This document shows, in pieces, positions 50,922 through 59,615 of a stretch of 64,000 nucleotides of DNA. The notes under the pieces are model-generated. The model had not been told where the DNA came from. It did no database searches and worked only from the letters and a program-made list of their open reading frames with translations. The stretch covers positions 1 through 64,000 of the forward strand of contig NZ_BMDC01000002.1 of NCBI RefSeq assembly GCF_014635585.1, given 5' to 3'. This stretch comes from Rothia aerolata (GTDB taxonomy: Bacteria > Actinomycetota > Actinomycetes > Actinomycetales > Micrococcaceae). A program made the translations under genes and the position numbers. How positions within the stretch are numbered: the first letter of the stretch is position 1; each line of letters starts with the position of its first letter.

Positions 50922-52369
50922 TGCTCGTCCCAGTCGATATGTACCTGGGAGGTCTGCTCCACCGGAACCATAGGAATCGAACCGGTATTGGGGTGGGCGG
51001 CGCTGGTCTCAGCGGCACCGGGATCGTCTGACTGGAAGTAGTCGGGGCGCTCGCAACCCATGCCAAAGCGCATAGCAGAGAGTAGCTCCTCTGCCGCCGA
51101 CGAGACGCTAAAGAAGTTCTGGCTCCACACCGGGTAACCGTTGTTCTGGGGCTGAACCCAGCCAGCCTGGGCCAGGTAGTCGGTGTCAAAATCGGGGCTG
51201 ATATGCTCAAAAGCCTCGGCGGCAGAGAGCTCACAGAAGTAACCTGCCGGGGTGCGCAGAATAGTGGCATAGGGGGTGTAATCCTGGGTTGCCACCACCT
51301 CGGGGGAGATGTAGTAAACGCTCATGGACTGGCTCCAGGGCAGCTCCTGAAGGCGGCTGAAGAGCACCGAATCCAGGTTCTTCCAGGCTTTCTCGGCAGC
51401 TTCTTCGGGGCTGAGTTTGGGGGTCTCCACCACGCCAATGCCCTGGGCCTTAAGATCTTCAATGCGCAGGGACTCGGTTCTCGGACTAGTTACCTCACCG
51501 CTGGCTGAAGCAGGCACCGCCGAAGCGGCACTCATCTTCAGCGCATCGTTGACCATGCGGCGTCCTAACTTCAATGCCCGCGACCAGGAACCGTACTTGG
51601 CTCGTACCGCGCCCAGGAGTGGCACGCGCCCCAGCTGGGCGGTAGAGGTAGACCAGGCGCCGTAGAGCATCACGGTCGGCTTACGGTCGTAGCGAATGCA
51701 GTAGCTCAAAAACTCGCCTAGCGCGTTGCGGAAGGCGCGGTCAGAGATGGACGACGCCGCCAGGTTCAGCCCTAGCTCCTCCACGTTGGGCGGGCAGACC
51801 CCGGCGCGGAGCAGAGCCTTAGACCACTCACCCTCACCGAGACGGTCCTCAATCATAAAGCGCGAGGGCGGCCAGCTCATCACCTCATCGCTAATCCCCT
51901 GAGCCTCCTCGGGCAGGTGGGCCAGAAGATCGTCGTAGCTGGCTTCATCGAGGCTGGTGTAGGGAACCTCCGCCAGGTACTTCAGACCCGCGCCAATACG
52001 GGCAAGAATCAGAGCGCTGGTCTCGGGGCTGACCTCTGCCGCCTGAAAGAGGCGGGGAATATCCTGCATAATCACCGGGTCAAGAGAAACAGCGGTGTAG
52101 GCGGGGTCGGGCTCCAAATCGTAGGTAATTCCCACCGCGTACCACAGGGCAGCCGACATCATGGTGTTGTTGACCAGGTGCTCCTTGCGGCCCACGAAAG
52201 TCCACTTACCGGAGTTCAGAGCCCGGGCAATGTGTTCGCGAGAGACGGTTGGGTAGAGCGTGGTGATACGGGCGTAAGCCTCTGCCGGGGTCCACCCCAC
52301 CGAGGCCAGTGATTCGATGAGGGAAGAATACTGATCGATAAATTCGTCGTACGATCCGGTTTCTATCAC
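50918..52369 (-). CDS. Large protein with HNH-repeat-like and TY-Chap-like segments, unknown function
   Basis: 483 residues, soluble. The middle (about 225-275) contains IRYDRKPTVMLYGAWSTST then VRAKYGSWSRALKLG, which resembles the homing-endonuclease-associated (HNH) repeat: 'P-T...Y..W....R.P......YGSW..AL'. A similar WSKALLRAGVCPPNVEELG lies about 180. After a linker, the C-terminal 130 residues (SVLFSRLQELPWSQSMSVYY ... AEELLSAMRFGMGC, in parts) recall the TY-Chap (YbjN-like) fold. The N-terminal 170 residues match nothing I know. It is cotranscribed with the HNH nuclease through a four-base overlap. Confidence 0.55.
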   Translation of the reverse strand: MIETGSYDEFIDQYSSLIESLASVGWTPAEAYARITTLYPTVSREHIARALNSGKWTFVGRKEHLVNNTMMSAALWYAVGITYDLEPDPAYTAVSLDPVIMQDIPRLFQAAEVSPETSALILARIGAGLKYLAEVPYTSLDEASYDDLLAHLPEEAQGISDEVMSWPPSRFMIEDRLGEGEWSKALLRAGVCPPNVEELGLNLAASSISDRAFRNALGEFLSYCIRYDRKPTVMLYGAWSTSTAQLGRVPLLGAVRAKYGSWSRALKLGRRMVNDALKMSAASAVPASASGEVTSPRTESLRIEDLKAQGIGVVETPKLSPEEAAEKAWKNLDSVLFSRLQELPWSQSMSVYYISPEVVATQDYTPYATILRTPAGYFCELSAAEAFEHISPDFDTDYLAQAGWVQPQNNGYPVWSQNFFSVSSAAEELLSAMRFGMGCERPDYFQSDDPGAAETSAAHPNTGSIPMVPVEQTSQVHIDWDEQ

Positions 52370-52528
52370 TGCTGGAGCTATCTTTCTTGCGCGCGGTTAG
52401 AGGACTGGGGGATTAGTTCTAGGAAGAACTCTATTGTGCCAGATTGGGCGGTACAAACATATTCAGCTCTATTACCGCCTATATCGGCCTATGTGTCAGA
52501 CCGAGAGGGGAGATAGATGGAATAAGGG

Positions 52529-52641
52529 TTATTCAAAGGTGAGGTATCCAGCTCGAGAGCGCTGGCCAACCTCCCTTAAACGCCAGCCCCGATGCCAGTT
52601 GGCCAGCCGCTCTCGAGCGGTCTTGTGGGACCTTTGAATAA
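52529..52641. repeat. Palindromic repeat family A, copy 3, with outer inverted repeat
   Basis: The inner stem CTCGAGAGCGCTGGCCAAC (52552-52570) pairs with GTTGGCCAGC, a bulged C, and GCTCTCGAG (52598-52617). The loop 52571-52597 is the conserved family sequence. An outer pair TTATTCAAAGGT (52529-52540)/ACCTTTGAATAA (52630-52641) encloses it; the right outer arm recurs beside copy 1. With the promoter at 52673 this accounts for the gap between 52370 and 52685. Confidence 0.9.
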
Positions 52642-52672
52642 GCCTCATTTATCGCCGGAAAAGGCGGTGTTC

Positions 52673-52678
52673 TACACT
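52673..52678 (+). promoter_or_regulatory. -10 element of a probable leaderless tex promoter
   Basis: TACACT ends seven bases before ATG 52686, which puts the transcription start at the start codon; TTATCG about 18 bases upstream is a weak -35. No Shine-Dalgarno precedes the gene. Confidence 0.55.
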
Positions 52679-52685
52679 AGTGTTT

Positions 52686-55022
52686 ATGACATCGCACAGT
52701 AGTATTTCCGCTGAGATCGAGAACGTTCTAGCGCAGGAGCTGGGGGTCGCTCTCTCTAGTGTGCGTGCGGCCGTTCAGCTCTTGGATGACGGCGCTACTG
52801 TGCCCTTTATTGCCCGCTACCGCAAGGAGAAAACGGGTGGGCTCAGCGACAGCGTGCTGCGTCAGCTGCGGGAGCGGCTGACCTACCTGCGGGAGCTCGA
52901 AGACCGCCGGGCAACCATTCTGAACCTGCTCAAAGAGCGCGGCGTTCTTGAAGACTCGTTGCGCATAGCCGTGGAATCTGCCATTACGAAAAACGAGCTG
53001 GAAGCCCTCTACACCCCCTATAAGGTGGCTCGGCGCTCCAAGGCGCAGATTGCTCTAGAAGCGGGTCTAGAACCTTTGGTTGATGACCTGCTTGAGGTGC
53101 CCCTGGCCGGTCTCTACGATATTGCAGAGGCATACGTTCACCCCGCTGAGGCAGGGGCTAACCCCGACACTGCGGTGCCCGACTCAGCCGCAGCCCTGGC
53201 GGGTGCCCGTGCCATTTTGCTGGAATACGCCCTCTACGACCACCACCTCATGGAGTCGCTACGCGAGCGGCTGTGGGAGACCGGCGTCATTACCTCCCGA
53301 GCAACCGCCGCCTACCGCACCCCCGGGCCGGGCCAGCCCAACAAATTTTCTGACTACTTTGATTTCTCCGAGCGGATTCGCAGAATTCCCTCCCACCGCC
53401 TTCTGGCGCTCTTCCGCGCCGAAAAAGAGGGGGTCGTCAAGGTCTCCATCGACGTCGCCGAGGTTCCGCCGGCCCTCTCCCGGATCAGCGGCGAAGAACG
53501 GGCGCGGGCGGAGAAGCTGGCAGAGGAATACGAGCACACCCGCCACACCTATGAGGCAGAGGTGGCTAACTCCCTGGGCATACCCGTGCAGGTGCTCAAC
53601 ACCGTCTCCGACGAAGAGAGGGTGCTGGGCTGGCTGGCCTCCACCGTCAAAAGCTCCTGGCGCTCGCGGATTCTGCCCCGGCTCGCCAACGAAATTCGCA
53701 CCCGGCTCTTTGAACGTGCCGAAGCAGCCGCCATTGAGGTCTTTGCCTCCAACCTGCGCGACGTTCTCTTAGCAGCGCCCGCTGGCCAGCGAACCATCCT
53801 GGGCCTGGATCCCGGTCTGCGCACCGGCGTCAAGGTCGCGGTGGTCGGCCCTACCGGCGCCGTCCTCGATACCGCGGTGATCTACCCCCACGCTCCGCGC
53901 AACCTCTGGACGGAATCGCTGGCCACCCTGGAACGGCTAGTGCTTGAGCACGGCGTTGACCTGATTTCCATCGGTAACGGCACAGCCTCCCGAGATACAG
54001 ACCGGCTGGCGGCAGAGCTCCTCAAAAACCTGGCGGCCCAGGGCGTCACCGAGGTGCAGAAGGTCACCGTCTCAGAAGCCGGCGCCTCGGTTTACTCCGC
54101 CTCAGCCCTGGCAAGCGCGGAGCTACCCGACCTCGATGTTTCGTTGCGCGGAGCGGTCTCCATCGCCCGACGTCTGCAAGACCCCCTGGCAGAACTGGTC
54201 AAAATTGACCCCCAGTCCATCGGCGTGGGCCAGTACCAGCACGACCTCAGCCAGACCCTACTGGCGCGCTCGCTCGATGCGACCGTGGAGGACTGCGTGA
54301 ACTCGGTGGGTGTGTTGGTCAACCAGGCCTCGGCCGCTCTGCTGAGCCACGTGGCCGGCTTCAACAAGACCATTAGTCAAAATATTGTGGCCTACCGCGA
54401 GGAACACGGGCCCTTCACCCGCCGTGAGGAGCTTCTTCGGGTGCCCCGGCTCGGCCCCAAGGCCTATGAGCAGGCGGCGGGCTTTGTGCGGATTCCCGAC
54501 GGCGCTGAGCCGCTGGACGCCTCCGCAGTGCATCCCGAGGCCTACCCCCTGGCGCGGGTTATTGTTGAGGACGCCGGCGGTCTGGTGGGCGGGGCCGTTC
54601 CGGCTCAGGCGCTGGCCCGGCTAAGGCCCGAAGACTACATCAATTCAGAATTTGGTCTACCCACGGTGCGTGATATCTTCGCCGAGCTGGAACGGCCCGG
54701 CCGCGACCCCCGCCCCGAATTCCGCACCGCTGAGTTTGCCCCCGGCATCGAATCTATTGAGGACGTGCAACCGGGCATGATTTTAGAGGGCACGGTTTCA
54801 AACGTGGCGGCCTTCGGTGCTTTTGTGGATATTGGGGTGCACCAAGACGGCCTGGTGCATATCTCCCAGATGAGCACCGGCTATGTCGCTGACCCCCACG
54901 CGCTGGTCAAATCAGGAGAGGTGGTCACGGTGCGAGTGACCGAGGTTGACCCGGCCCGCAAACGCATCTCCCTCTCCTTGCTGCTGGAGGCACCCGAGCC
55001 GAAGAAGCGCCGTCGTCGATAA
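52686..55022 (+). CDS. tex: Tex-family RNA-binding transcription accessory protein
   Basis: 778 residues from ATG 52686, with a GTG two codons earlier. Domain order: N-terminal helical Tex domain (FIARYRKEKTGGL near residue 42), a YqgF/RNase H-like fold (TILGLDPGLRTGVKVAVVG, about 370-500), helix-hairpin-helix (RVPRLGPKAYEQAAGFVRI), and a C-terminal S1 RNA-binding domain (EGTVSNVAAFGAFVDIGVHQDGLVHISQ, in parts). Tex proteins bind nucleic acid and affect transcription and toxin expression in some pathogens. The start is probably leaderless. Confidence 0.95.
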   Translation: MTSHSSISAEIENVLAQELGVALSSVRAAVQLLDDGATVPFIARYRKEKTGGLSDSVLRQLRERLTYLRELEDRRATILNLLKERGVLEDSLRIAVESAITKNELEALYTPYKVARRSKAQIALEAGLEPLVDDLLEVPLAGLYDIAEAYVHPAEAGANPDTAVPDSAAALAGARAILLEYALYDHHLMESLRERLWETGVITSRATAAYRTPGPGQPNKFSDYFDFSERIRRIPSHRLLALFRAEKEGVVKVSIDVAEVPPALSRISGEERARAEKLAEEYEHTRHTYEAEVANSLGIPVQVLNTVSDEERVLGWLASTVKSSWRSRILPRLANEIRTRLFERAEAAAIEVFASNLRDVLLAAPAGQRTILGLDPGLRTGVKVAVVGPTGAVLDTAVIYPHAPRNLWTESLATLERLVLEHGVDLISIGNGTASRDTDRLAAELLKNLAAQGVTEVQKVTVSEAGASVYSASALASAELPDLDVSLRGAVSIARRLQDPLAELVKIDPQSIGVGQYQHDLSQTLLARSLDATVEDCVNSVGVLVNQASAALLSHVAGFNKTISQNIVAYREEHGPFTRREELLRVPRLGPKAYEQAAGFVRIPDGAEPLDASAVHPEAYPLARVIVEDAGGLVGGAVPAQALARLRPEDYINSEFGLPTVRDIFAELERPGRDPRPEFRTAEFAPGIESIEDVQPGMILEGTVSNVAAFGAFVDIGVHQDGLVHISQMSTGYVADPHALVKSGEVVTVRVTEVDPARKRISLSLLLEAPEPKKRRRR

Positions 55023-55036
55023 AACCTAGGGCCCGC

Positions 55037-55576
55037 CTAGCCGAGGGAAGAGACCGAACCGGTATCGGTTGATACCTTCTGCTGGGGCCTGGTGATAGGA
55101 ATAATCTCGCTCATCTGCGCCTTCTGGCGGGCCTCTTTACCGTGGAAAACAAAGCGGTCGAGTGCCCAGTAGCGAAAGACCATAGCGAGCAGGGTACCCA
55201 GAATTGGCCCGGCAATAAAGTCTGCGGTTTCCTGAACCAGCAGAGACACCGCGGGTTGCTCAATGCCAAAGACATAGCGGGAGATCCACTGCGGGGCTGC
55301 GTTGATGATGATTCCGCCGATTGTCACCAAAACAAAGCCCACCATTTCTTTGGGCTTAGGGTCGCCGCCGGCGTTCTTCCAGGTCCACTGGGAGGAGAGA
55401 ACGTAGGAGACGACCGAGGCAATGGCGGTAGCAATCAGCAGTGCGGTGGTGGGCTTGTGGGTGAGAACCGTGTACTTGAGCCCGTAGTTAATCGCCATGG
55501 TCAGCACAAAACAGAAACCACCGACCACCAGAAAACGAACCTTTTCGTTGCCCAGTAGTTTCTTGATTGTGTTCAT
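55037..55576 (-). CDS. GtrA-like membrane protein
   Basis: 179 residues with four membrane segments. VRFLVVGGFCFVLTMAINYGL at the N-terminus, YVLSSQWTWKN between helices 2 and 3, and FRYWALDRFVFHG at the end are typical of GtrA-like flippases or accessory proteins in cell-surface polysaccharide and teichoic acid glycosylation. No glycosyltransferase gene is adjacent. Converges with tex 14 bp away. Confidence 0.9.
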   Translation of the reverse strand: MNTIKKLLGNEKVRFLVVGGFCFVLTMAINYGLKYTVLTHKPTTALLIATAIASVVSYVLSSQWTWKNAGGDPKPKEMVGFVLVTIGGIIINAAPQWISRYVFGIEQPAVSLLVQETADFIAGPILGTLLAMVFRYWALDRFVFHGKEARQKAQMSEIIPITRPQQKVSTDTGSVSSLG

Positions 55577-55752
55577 TGTGCCTACTCTTTTCTGGCTTTC
55601 GGTGTGAATCTCGGGACGCCAAATATTGCGGTGTGTAGCGAGAAGTAAAAACCTTTGCAGTTACTGCATATAATTAAGCAGGATAACACTTTTGAATGAG
55701 AGCCGGCTGGGAAAAGAGAGTAGGTTCACCCTGCATTCGGTCACAAAAAAGT

Positions 55753-55800
55753 AAAGAACCGCCCGCTACCGTGTTGGGCACGGGGCAGGCGGTTCTTTTT
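55753..55800. terminator. Terminator upstream of gtrA-like and downstream of the aldo/keto reductase gene
   Basis: AAAGAACCGCC (55753-55763) pairs with GGCGGTTCTTT (55788-55798), and an inner CCGTG/CACGG extends the fold. There are A-rich bases on the left and TTTTT on the right. On the minus strand it ends the aldo/keto reductase transcript before the gtrA-like promoter. Confidence 0.85.
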
Positions 55801-55817
55801 ATGGGAGCGCAGATATT

Positions 55818-56648
55818 TTAGAAATCTGCGGTGGCGGGATCGGCGCCAATACGGCCGTCCTCACGGGTAAGACCGTTGATCTTTTCAATTTCTTCAGGGC
55901 TCAGCTTGAGCTCGAGTGCCTTAAAGTTTGAGGCAATGCGCTCCTCGGTCACCGACTTGGGGAAGACGATGATTCCGTTAGCCAGGTGCCAGGCAATAAT
56001 CACCTGGGCGCTGGTGGCGCTGTGGGTCTCGGCAATTTCGGTGATAACCGGGTCTTTGAGAACCTCGCCGCCCTGGCCCAGCGGTGACCAGGCTTCGGTC
56101 TTGATACCCAGCTCGTCGTTGACCTTGCGCAGTTCTGCCTGGTTGAAGTAGGGGTGCAACTCAATCTGGTTGACGGCGGGGGTCACACCGGTGGCGTCAA
56201 TAATCTCGCGCAGGTGCTCCTCGGGGAAATTGGAGACACCAATGGACTTGGCCTTGCCCTGCTTCTGGAGCTCAATCAGAGCCTTCCAGGTCTCCAGGTA
56301 GAGGCCACGGTGGGCGGAAACCCAGTGGATGAGCAGCAGGTCTACAGACTCCACGCCCAGACGGGCCAGGGACTCGTTAAAAGCCTCGATGGCTCGGTCG
56401 TAGCCCTGGTCATCATTCCAGACCTTGGTGGTCAGCCAGATTTCGTCGCGGTCAACAGAAGAAGCCGCAATAGCCTTACCTACACCCTCTTCGTTGCCGT
56501 AAATCTTTGCGGTATCAATGTGGCGGTAGCCGTCGTCAAGGGCGATGCCCACCACCTTCTCTGCTATGTCGTTTTCAACCTGCCAGACGCCAAAGCCCAG
56601 CTGGGGAATCGCGCGGCCGTCATTGAGTTTTACTGAGGGGTAAGTCAT
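55818..56648 (-). CDS. Aldo/keto reductase (DkgA-like)
   Basis: 276 residues, a (beta/alpha)8 barrel. The catalytic tetrad is visible: Asp in GYRHIDTAKIYGNEEGVG together with Tyr, Lys in IWLTTKVW, and His in LLLIHW. NADPH-binding residues lie in IVFPKSVTEERI. AKR5-type enzymes such as 2,5-diketo-D-gluconate reductase reduce small aldehydes and ketones. The physiological substrate is unknown. Preceded by AAAGGAAAC on the minus strand. Confidence 0.93.
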   Translation of the reverse strand: MTYPSVKLNDGRAIPQLGFGVWQVENDIAEKVVGIALDDGYRHIDTAKIYGNEEGVGKAIAASSVDRDEIWLTTKVWNDDQGYDRAIEAFNESLARLGVESVDLLLIHWVSAHRGLYLETWKALIELQKQGKAKSIGVSNFPEEHLREIIDATGVTPAVNQIELHPYFNQAELRKVNDELGIKTEAWSPLGQGGEVLKDPVITEIAETHSATSAQVIIAWHLANGIIVFPKSVTEERIASNFKALELKLSPEEIEKINGLTREDGRIGADPATADF

Positions 56649-56872
56649 GAGTTTCCTTTCTTTGACGTTCGGTAGCTAGAGCGTTTGAATCTAACTAAAT
56701 ATTCCATGTGTAGTCTACCTCACCTGCATTAACACCTCTGGAATAAGCCTGTGCATCACCGCCATCACGTTTCCGAGCAGGCTGGCGGAGCCAGATATCG
56801 CGTATGCTTAGTACTTAAAAGAAAGTGTTTCTGCGGCGACTCTGGGCCGCGATCTAGACCAAGGAGAATCCC

Positions 56873-57823
56873 ATGGCAGGTGGCCTCGCCGCCCTACTCG
56901 ATGACGTAGCTGCGCTCGTCAAACTCACCGCAGCCAGCACCGACGACGTCGCTGCAGCCGCCGGCCGCGCGTCCGCAAAAGCAGCGGGTGTGGTGGTGGA
57001 CGACGCCGCAGTGGTACCCCAGTATGTGCGCGGTATTGAACCCAAGCGTGAGTTTCCCATCGTTTGGAAAATCGCCAAGGGCTCGCTGCTCAACAAGCTC
57101 ATTATCCTGGTGATCATTCTGATTCTGGACTGGCTTCTGCCAGCATCGCTGACCCCGCTGCTCATGCTCGGTGGCCTCTACCTTTCCTTTGAGGGAGCCG
57201 AGAAAGTGCTGGAGATGTTCGGCCTGGGCCACCACGCCGAAGAAGACGATAAGCCGGCTGTTGTGCAGGGCGAGGAGGCTGAGAAGAAGGTTGTTTCCGG
57301 TGCCGTGCGTACCGACTTTATTCTCTCTGCCGAGATCATGGTGATCTCCATGAATTCCATTGCAGCCGATGCTGGCTTTGGTTTGAAGGCAATTACCCTG
57401 GTGGTGGTTGCGGTACTGATTACCTTGCTGGTTTACGGAGCCGTGGCGCTGCTGGTCAAGGCAGACGATTTTGGCCTGCGTCTGATGGAAAAAGACTCCG
57501 CAGGTGCCCAGAAGTTCGGCCGGGGTCTGGTGGATGCCATGCCCAAGGTCATGAAGGTCATCTCCGTGGTGGGTACCTTTGCCATGCTCTGGGTGGGCGG
57601 GCACATTCTGCTGGCTGGCTTTGACACCCTGGGCTGGCACTGGCCCTACGGTCTGGTGCACAGCATTGAGCACTGGTTCGAGCATTTTGTTTCCGGCTGG
57701 TTTGGCTCGGTGGTGCTCTGGCTGGTTGAGACTATCTGCTCTATGATTTTTGGCTTCATCTTCGGTACGGTCATCGCCCTGGTGGTCATGAACCTGCCCA
57801 AGAAAAAGAAGGCGGCCCACTAG
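56873..57823 (+). CDS. DUF808 (YedI-like) inner-membrane protein
   Basis: 316 residues. The N-terminal MAGGLAALLDDVAALVKLTA and the DDAAVVPQYVRGIEPKREFPIVWKIAKGSLLNK region (in parts) define DUF808. Six to seven membrane segments follow, with HSIEHWFEHFVSGW near the end. E. coli YedI is a homologue of unknown function. Preceded by CAAGGAG. Stands alone; a family B palindrome follows. Confidence 0.93.
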   Translation: MAGGLAALLDDVAALVKLTAASTDDVAAAAGRASAKAAGVVVDDAAVVPQYVRGIEPKREFPIVWKIAKGSLLNKLIILVIILILDWLLPASLTPLLMLGGLYLSFEGAEKVLEMFGLGHHAEEDDKPAVVQGEEAEKKVVSGAVRTDFILSAEIMVISMNSIAADAGFGLKAITLVVVAVLITLLVYGAVALLVKADDFGLRLMEKDSAGAQKFGRGLVDAMPKVMKVISVVGTFAMLWVGGHILLAGFDTLGWHWPYGLVHSIEHWFEHFVSGWFGSVVLWLVETICSMIFGFIFGTVIALVVMNLPKKKKAAH

Positions 57824-57845
57824 TCTTTAGGGATCCTGCCTAGTC

Positions 57846-57909
57846 ACCGGTGCAGAAAAGCGGTTTTCGGTTTGAAATGTGCAACCGAAAACCGCTTTTC
57901 TGCACCGGT
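57846..57909. repeat. Palindromic repeat family B, copy 1
   Basis: A perfect 27-bp stem, ACCGGTGCAGAAAAGCGGTT... (57846-57872) with its complement (57883-57909) and a 10-nt loop. The core GCAGAAAAGCGGTTT is shared with copies at 59380 and 62752. No T-run is on the plus strand right after it. Confidence 0.93.
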
Positions 57910-57989
57910 CAGATTTAGGCTGGGAATAGCCTAGCCTGTTCCCGCTGTTAAGAAGAAGAAATCCTTTCCTCAAGAGAAAGCAAGGTAGC

Positions 57990-59354
57990 GTGGAGACCCT
58001 CCATTTTGATTTGGTTGTGATTGGATTCGGCAAGGCAGGAAAGACCCTGGCTTGGACCTTGGCTGCTCAGGGAAAGAATGTTGCCCTGATTGAGCAGTCC
58101 AACCAGATGTACGGTGGCACCTGCATCAATATCGGCTGTGTTCCCACCAAGGCGCTGGTTCACCGGGCCGAGCAGGTAGCTGATTCTAACGGTGCCGAGC
58201 TTTTTGAAGAGGCGGTTGCTTTCCGCGGTAAGCTCACCGAGGCTATGCGCGCTAAGAATAAGCAGCTCTTGGTCACCCACGAAACCGCTAAGCTCATTGA
58301 CGGGCACGCCCGTTTTGTCTCTGACCGCGAGGTGGAGGTAACTGCCGGTGACGACCGGCTTCGAGTAACCGCTGACTATTTTGTGATTAACACCGGTGCG
58401 TCTCCGGTGATCCCCGAGGCTGAAGGAATCAATGAATCGCGGCGGGTCTTTACCTCTACAGAATTACAGACCCACACGCCTCGTCCTCAGCGCTTAGCAG
58501 TGGTGGGAGGTGGCCCCATCGGCATTGAGTTTGCCTCGATGTTCGCTCATTTCGGTTCGGAGGTCACCGTTTTCAACCGCGGCGAGCGCCTGTTTGGTAG
58601 TAGTGACCCCGATGTTGCCGAGGTCGCCAGCCAGATTCTTTCCGACGCCGGGGTGAAGATTCTCAACGGAGTTTCGGTGACCTCGGTGGAAGATGGTGAA
58701 GACGCTACCTCGGTGGGCTACCGTGATTCCGCAGGCGAGGTGCAGCGGTTAGAGGTTGATGCGGTTTTGGTTGCTGCAGGACGGCGCCCCGCCACCGAGG
58801 ACCTGGGCCTTGAGAATACCTCGGTGAAAGTCGATGATCGCGGTGCCATTGAGGTTGATCAAACCCTGCATACGTCGGTACCCCATATTTTTGCGGTGGG
58901 CGATGTTAACGGGGGCCCGCAGTTTACCTACATTTCTCTCGATGATTTCCGCATTGTGTTGGACCAGCTGGTGGGGGAGGGAAAGCGCTCTGCCCAAGAC
59001 CGCTTTGCGGTGGCAACCACCACCTTTATGACCCCGCCGCTGTCTCAGGTGGGCATGACCGAGCAGGAAGCTCAGCAGGCAGGTAAGAACTTTAGGGTTG
59101 CTTCGAAGCCGGTAGACCAGATTGCCGCTATGCCCAAGGCAAAGATTCTCGAGACCCCTCAGGGCGTTATGAAGTTCGTGATTGATACCGATACCGATCA
59201 GATTCTGGGCGCCCAGCTGCTGGTGGTGGAATCTGTTGAGGTCATCAACCTGGTGGCGATGGCAATGCGGGCGGGCATCACTGCCACCCAGTTGCGCAAC
59301 TCAATCTATACCCACCCCTCGGTGACCGAGGGATTGAACGAGGTTCTTGCCTAA
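57990..59354 (+). CDS. RclA-like flavoprotein disulfide reductase
   Basis: 454 residues from GTG 57990. FAD motif VVIGFGKAGKTLAWTLA, redox-active GGTCINIGCVPTKALVH (Cys-x4-Cys), NAD(P)-binding AVVGGGPIGIEFASMFAHFGSEV (in parts), FAD motif 2 FAVGDVNGGPQFTYISLDD, and the C-terminal dimer motif SIYTHPSVTEGLNEVLA. The GFGKAGKTLA and FTYISLDDFRIV stretches point to RclA, the hypothiocyanous-acid/reactive-chlorine reductase, rather than lipoamide or mercuric reductase. It would protect against oxidants made by host peroxidases. Confidence 0.9.
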   Translation: METLHFDLVVIGFGKAGKTLAWTLAAQGKNVALIEQSNQMYGGTCINIGCVPTKALVHRAEQVADSNGAELFEEAVAFRGKLTEAMRAKNKQLLVTHETAKLIDGHARFVSDREVEVTAGDDRLRVTADYFVINTGASPVIPEAEGINESRRVFTSTELQTHTPRPQRLAVVGGGPIGIEFASMFAHFGSEVTVFNRGERLFGSSDPDVAEVASQILSDAGVKILNGVSVTSVEDGEDATSVGYRDSAGEVQRLEVDAVLVAAGRRPATEDLGLENTSVKVDDRGAIEVDQTLHTSVPHIFAVGDVNGGPQFTYISLDDFRIVLDQLVGEGKRSAQDRFAVATTTFMTPPLSQVGMTEQEAQQAGKNFRVASKPVDQIAAMPKAKILETPQGVMKFVIDTDTDQILGAQLLVVESVEVINLVAMAMRAGITATQLRNSIYTHPSVTEGLNEVLA

Positions 59355-59379
59355 TCTGCTTGGCTGACCTGCTCGGTCA

Positions 59380-59441
59380 CTGGTGCAGAAAAGCGGTTTC
59401 CGGTTGTTAGTTTGCAGCCGGAAACCGCTTTTCTGCACCGG
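59380..59441. repeat. Palindromic repeat family B, copy 2
   Basis: CTGGTGCAGAAAAGCGGTTT... (59380-59403) pairs with its complement at 59418-59441; a paired change (TTTCCGG/CCGGAAA instead of TTTTCGG/CCGAAAA) keeps the stem intact. It lies between rclA-like and the thiamine riboswitch. Confidence 0.92.
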
Positions 59442-59532
59442 TCGCCGCCGTGAAACAAACCCTTAATATGGACGGCAGACAGGGGCGCCCCTGGAAAGTC
59501 CCGGGGGAGGAACCTAAGATGGTGAGCGTTAC

Positions 59533-59613
59533 CCACGGGGTGCTGGTTTGGTATAAACCGGCTGAGAACACACCCGTATATACCTGATCTCGATAATGCG
59601 AGCGGAGGAATGG
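59533..59613 (+). promoter_or_regulatory. TPP riboswitch (THI element) of the thiM operon
   Basis: Conserved blocks: CACGGGGTGCTGG, CCGGCTGAGAACACACCCGT, TACCTGATCTCGATAATGCG and AGCGGAGGAATGG. The closing CCA/TGG pair places the right P1 strand at 59611-59613, two bases before the thiM ATG. The ribosome site GGAGG (59604-59608) lies inside the aptamer core, so ligand binding would hide it directly: a compact translational switch, with no separate terminator needed. Confidence 0.93.
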
Positions 59614-59615
59614 AT

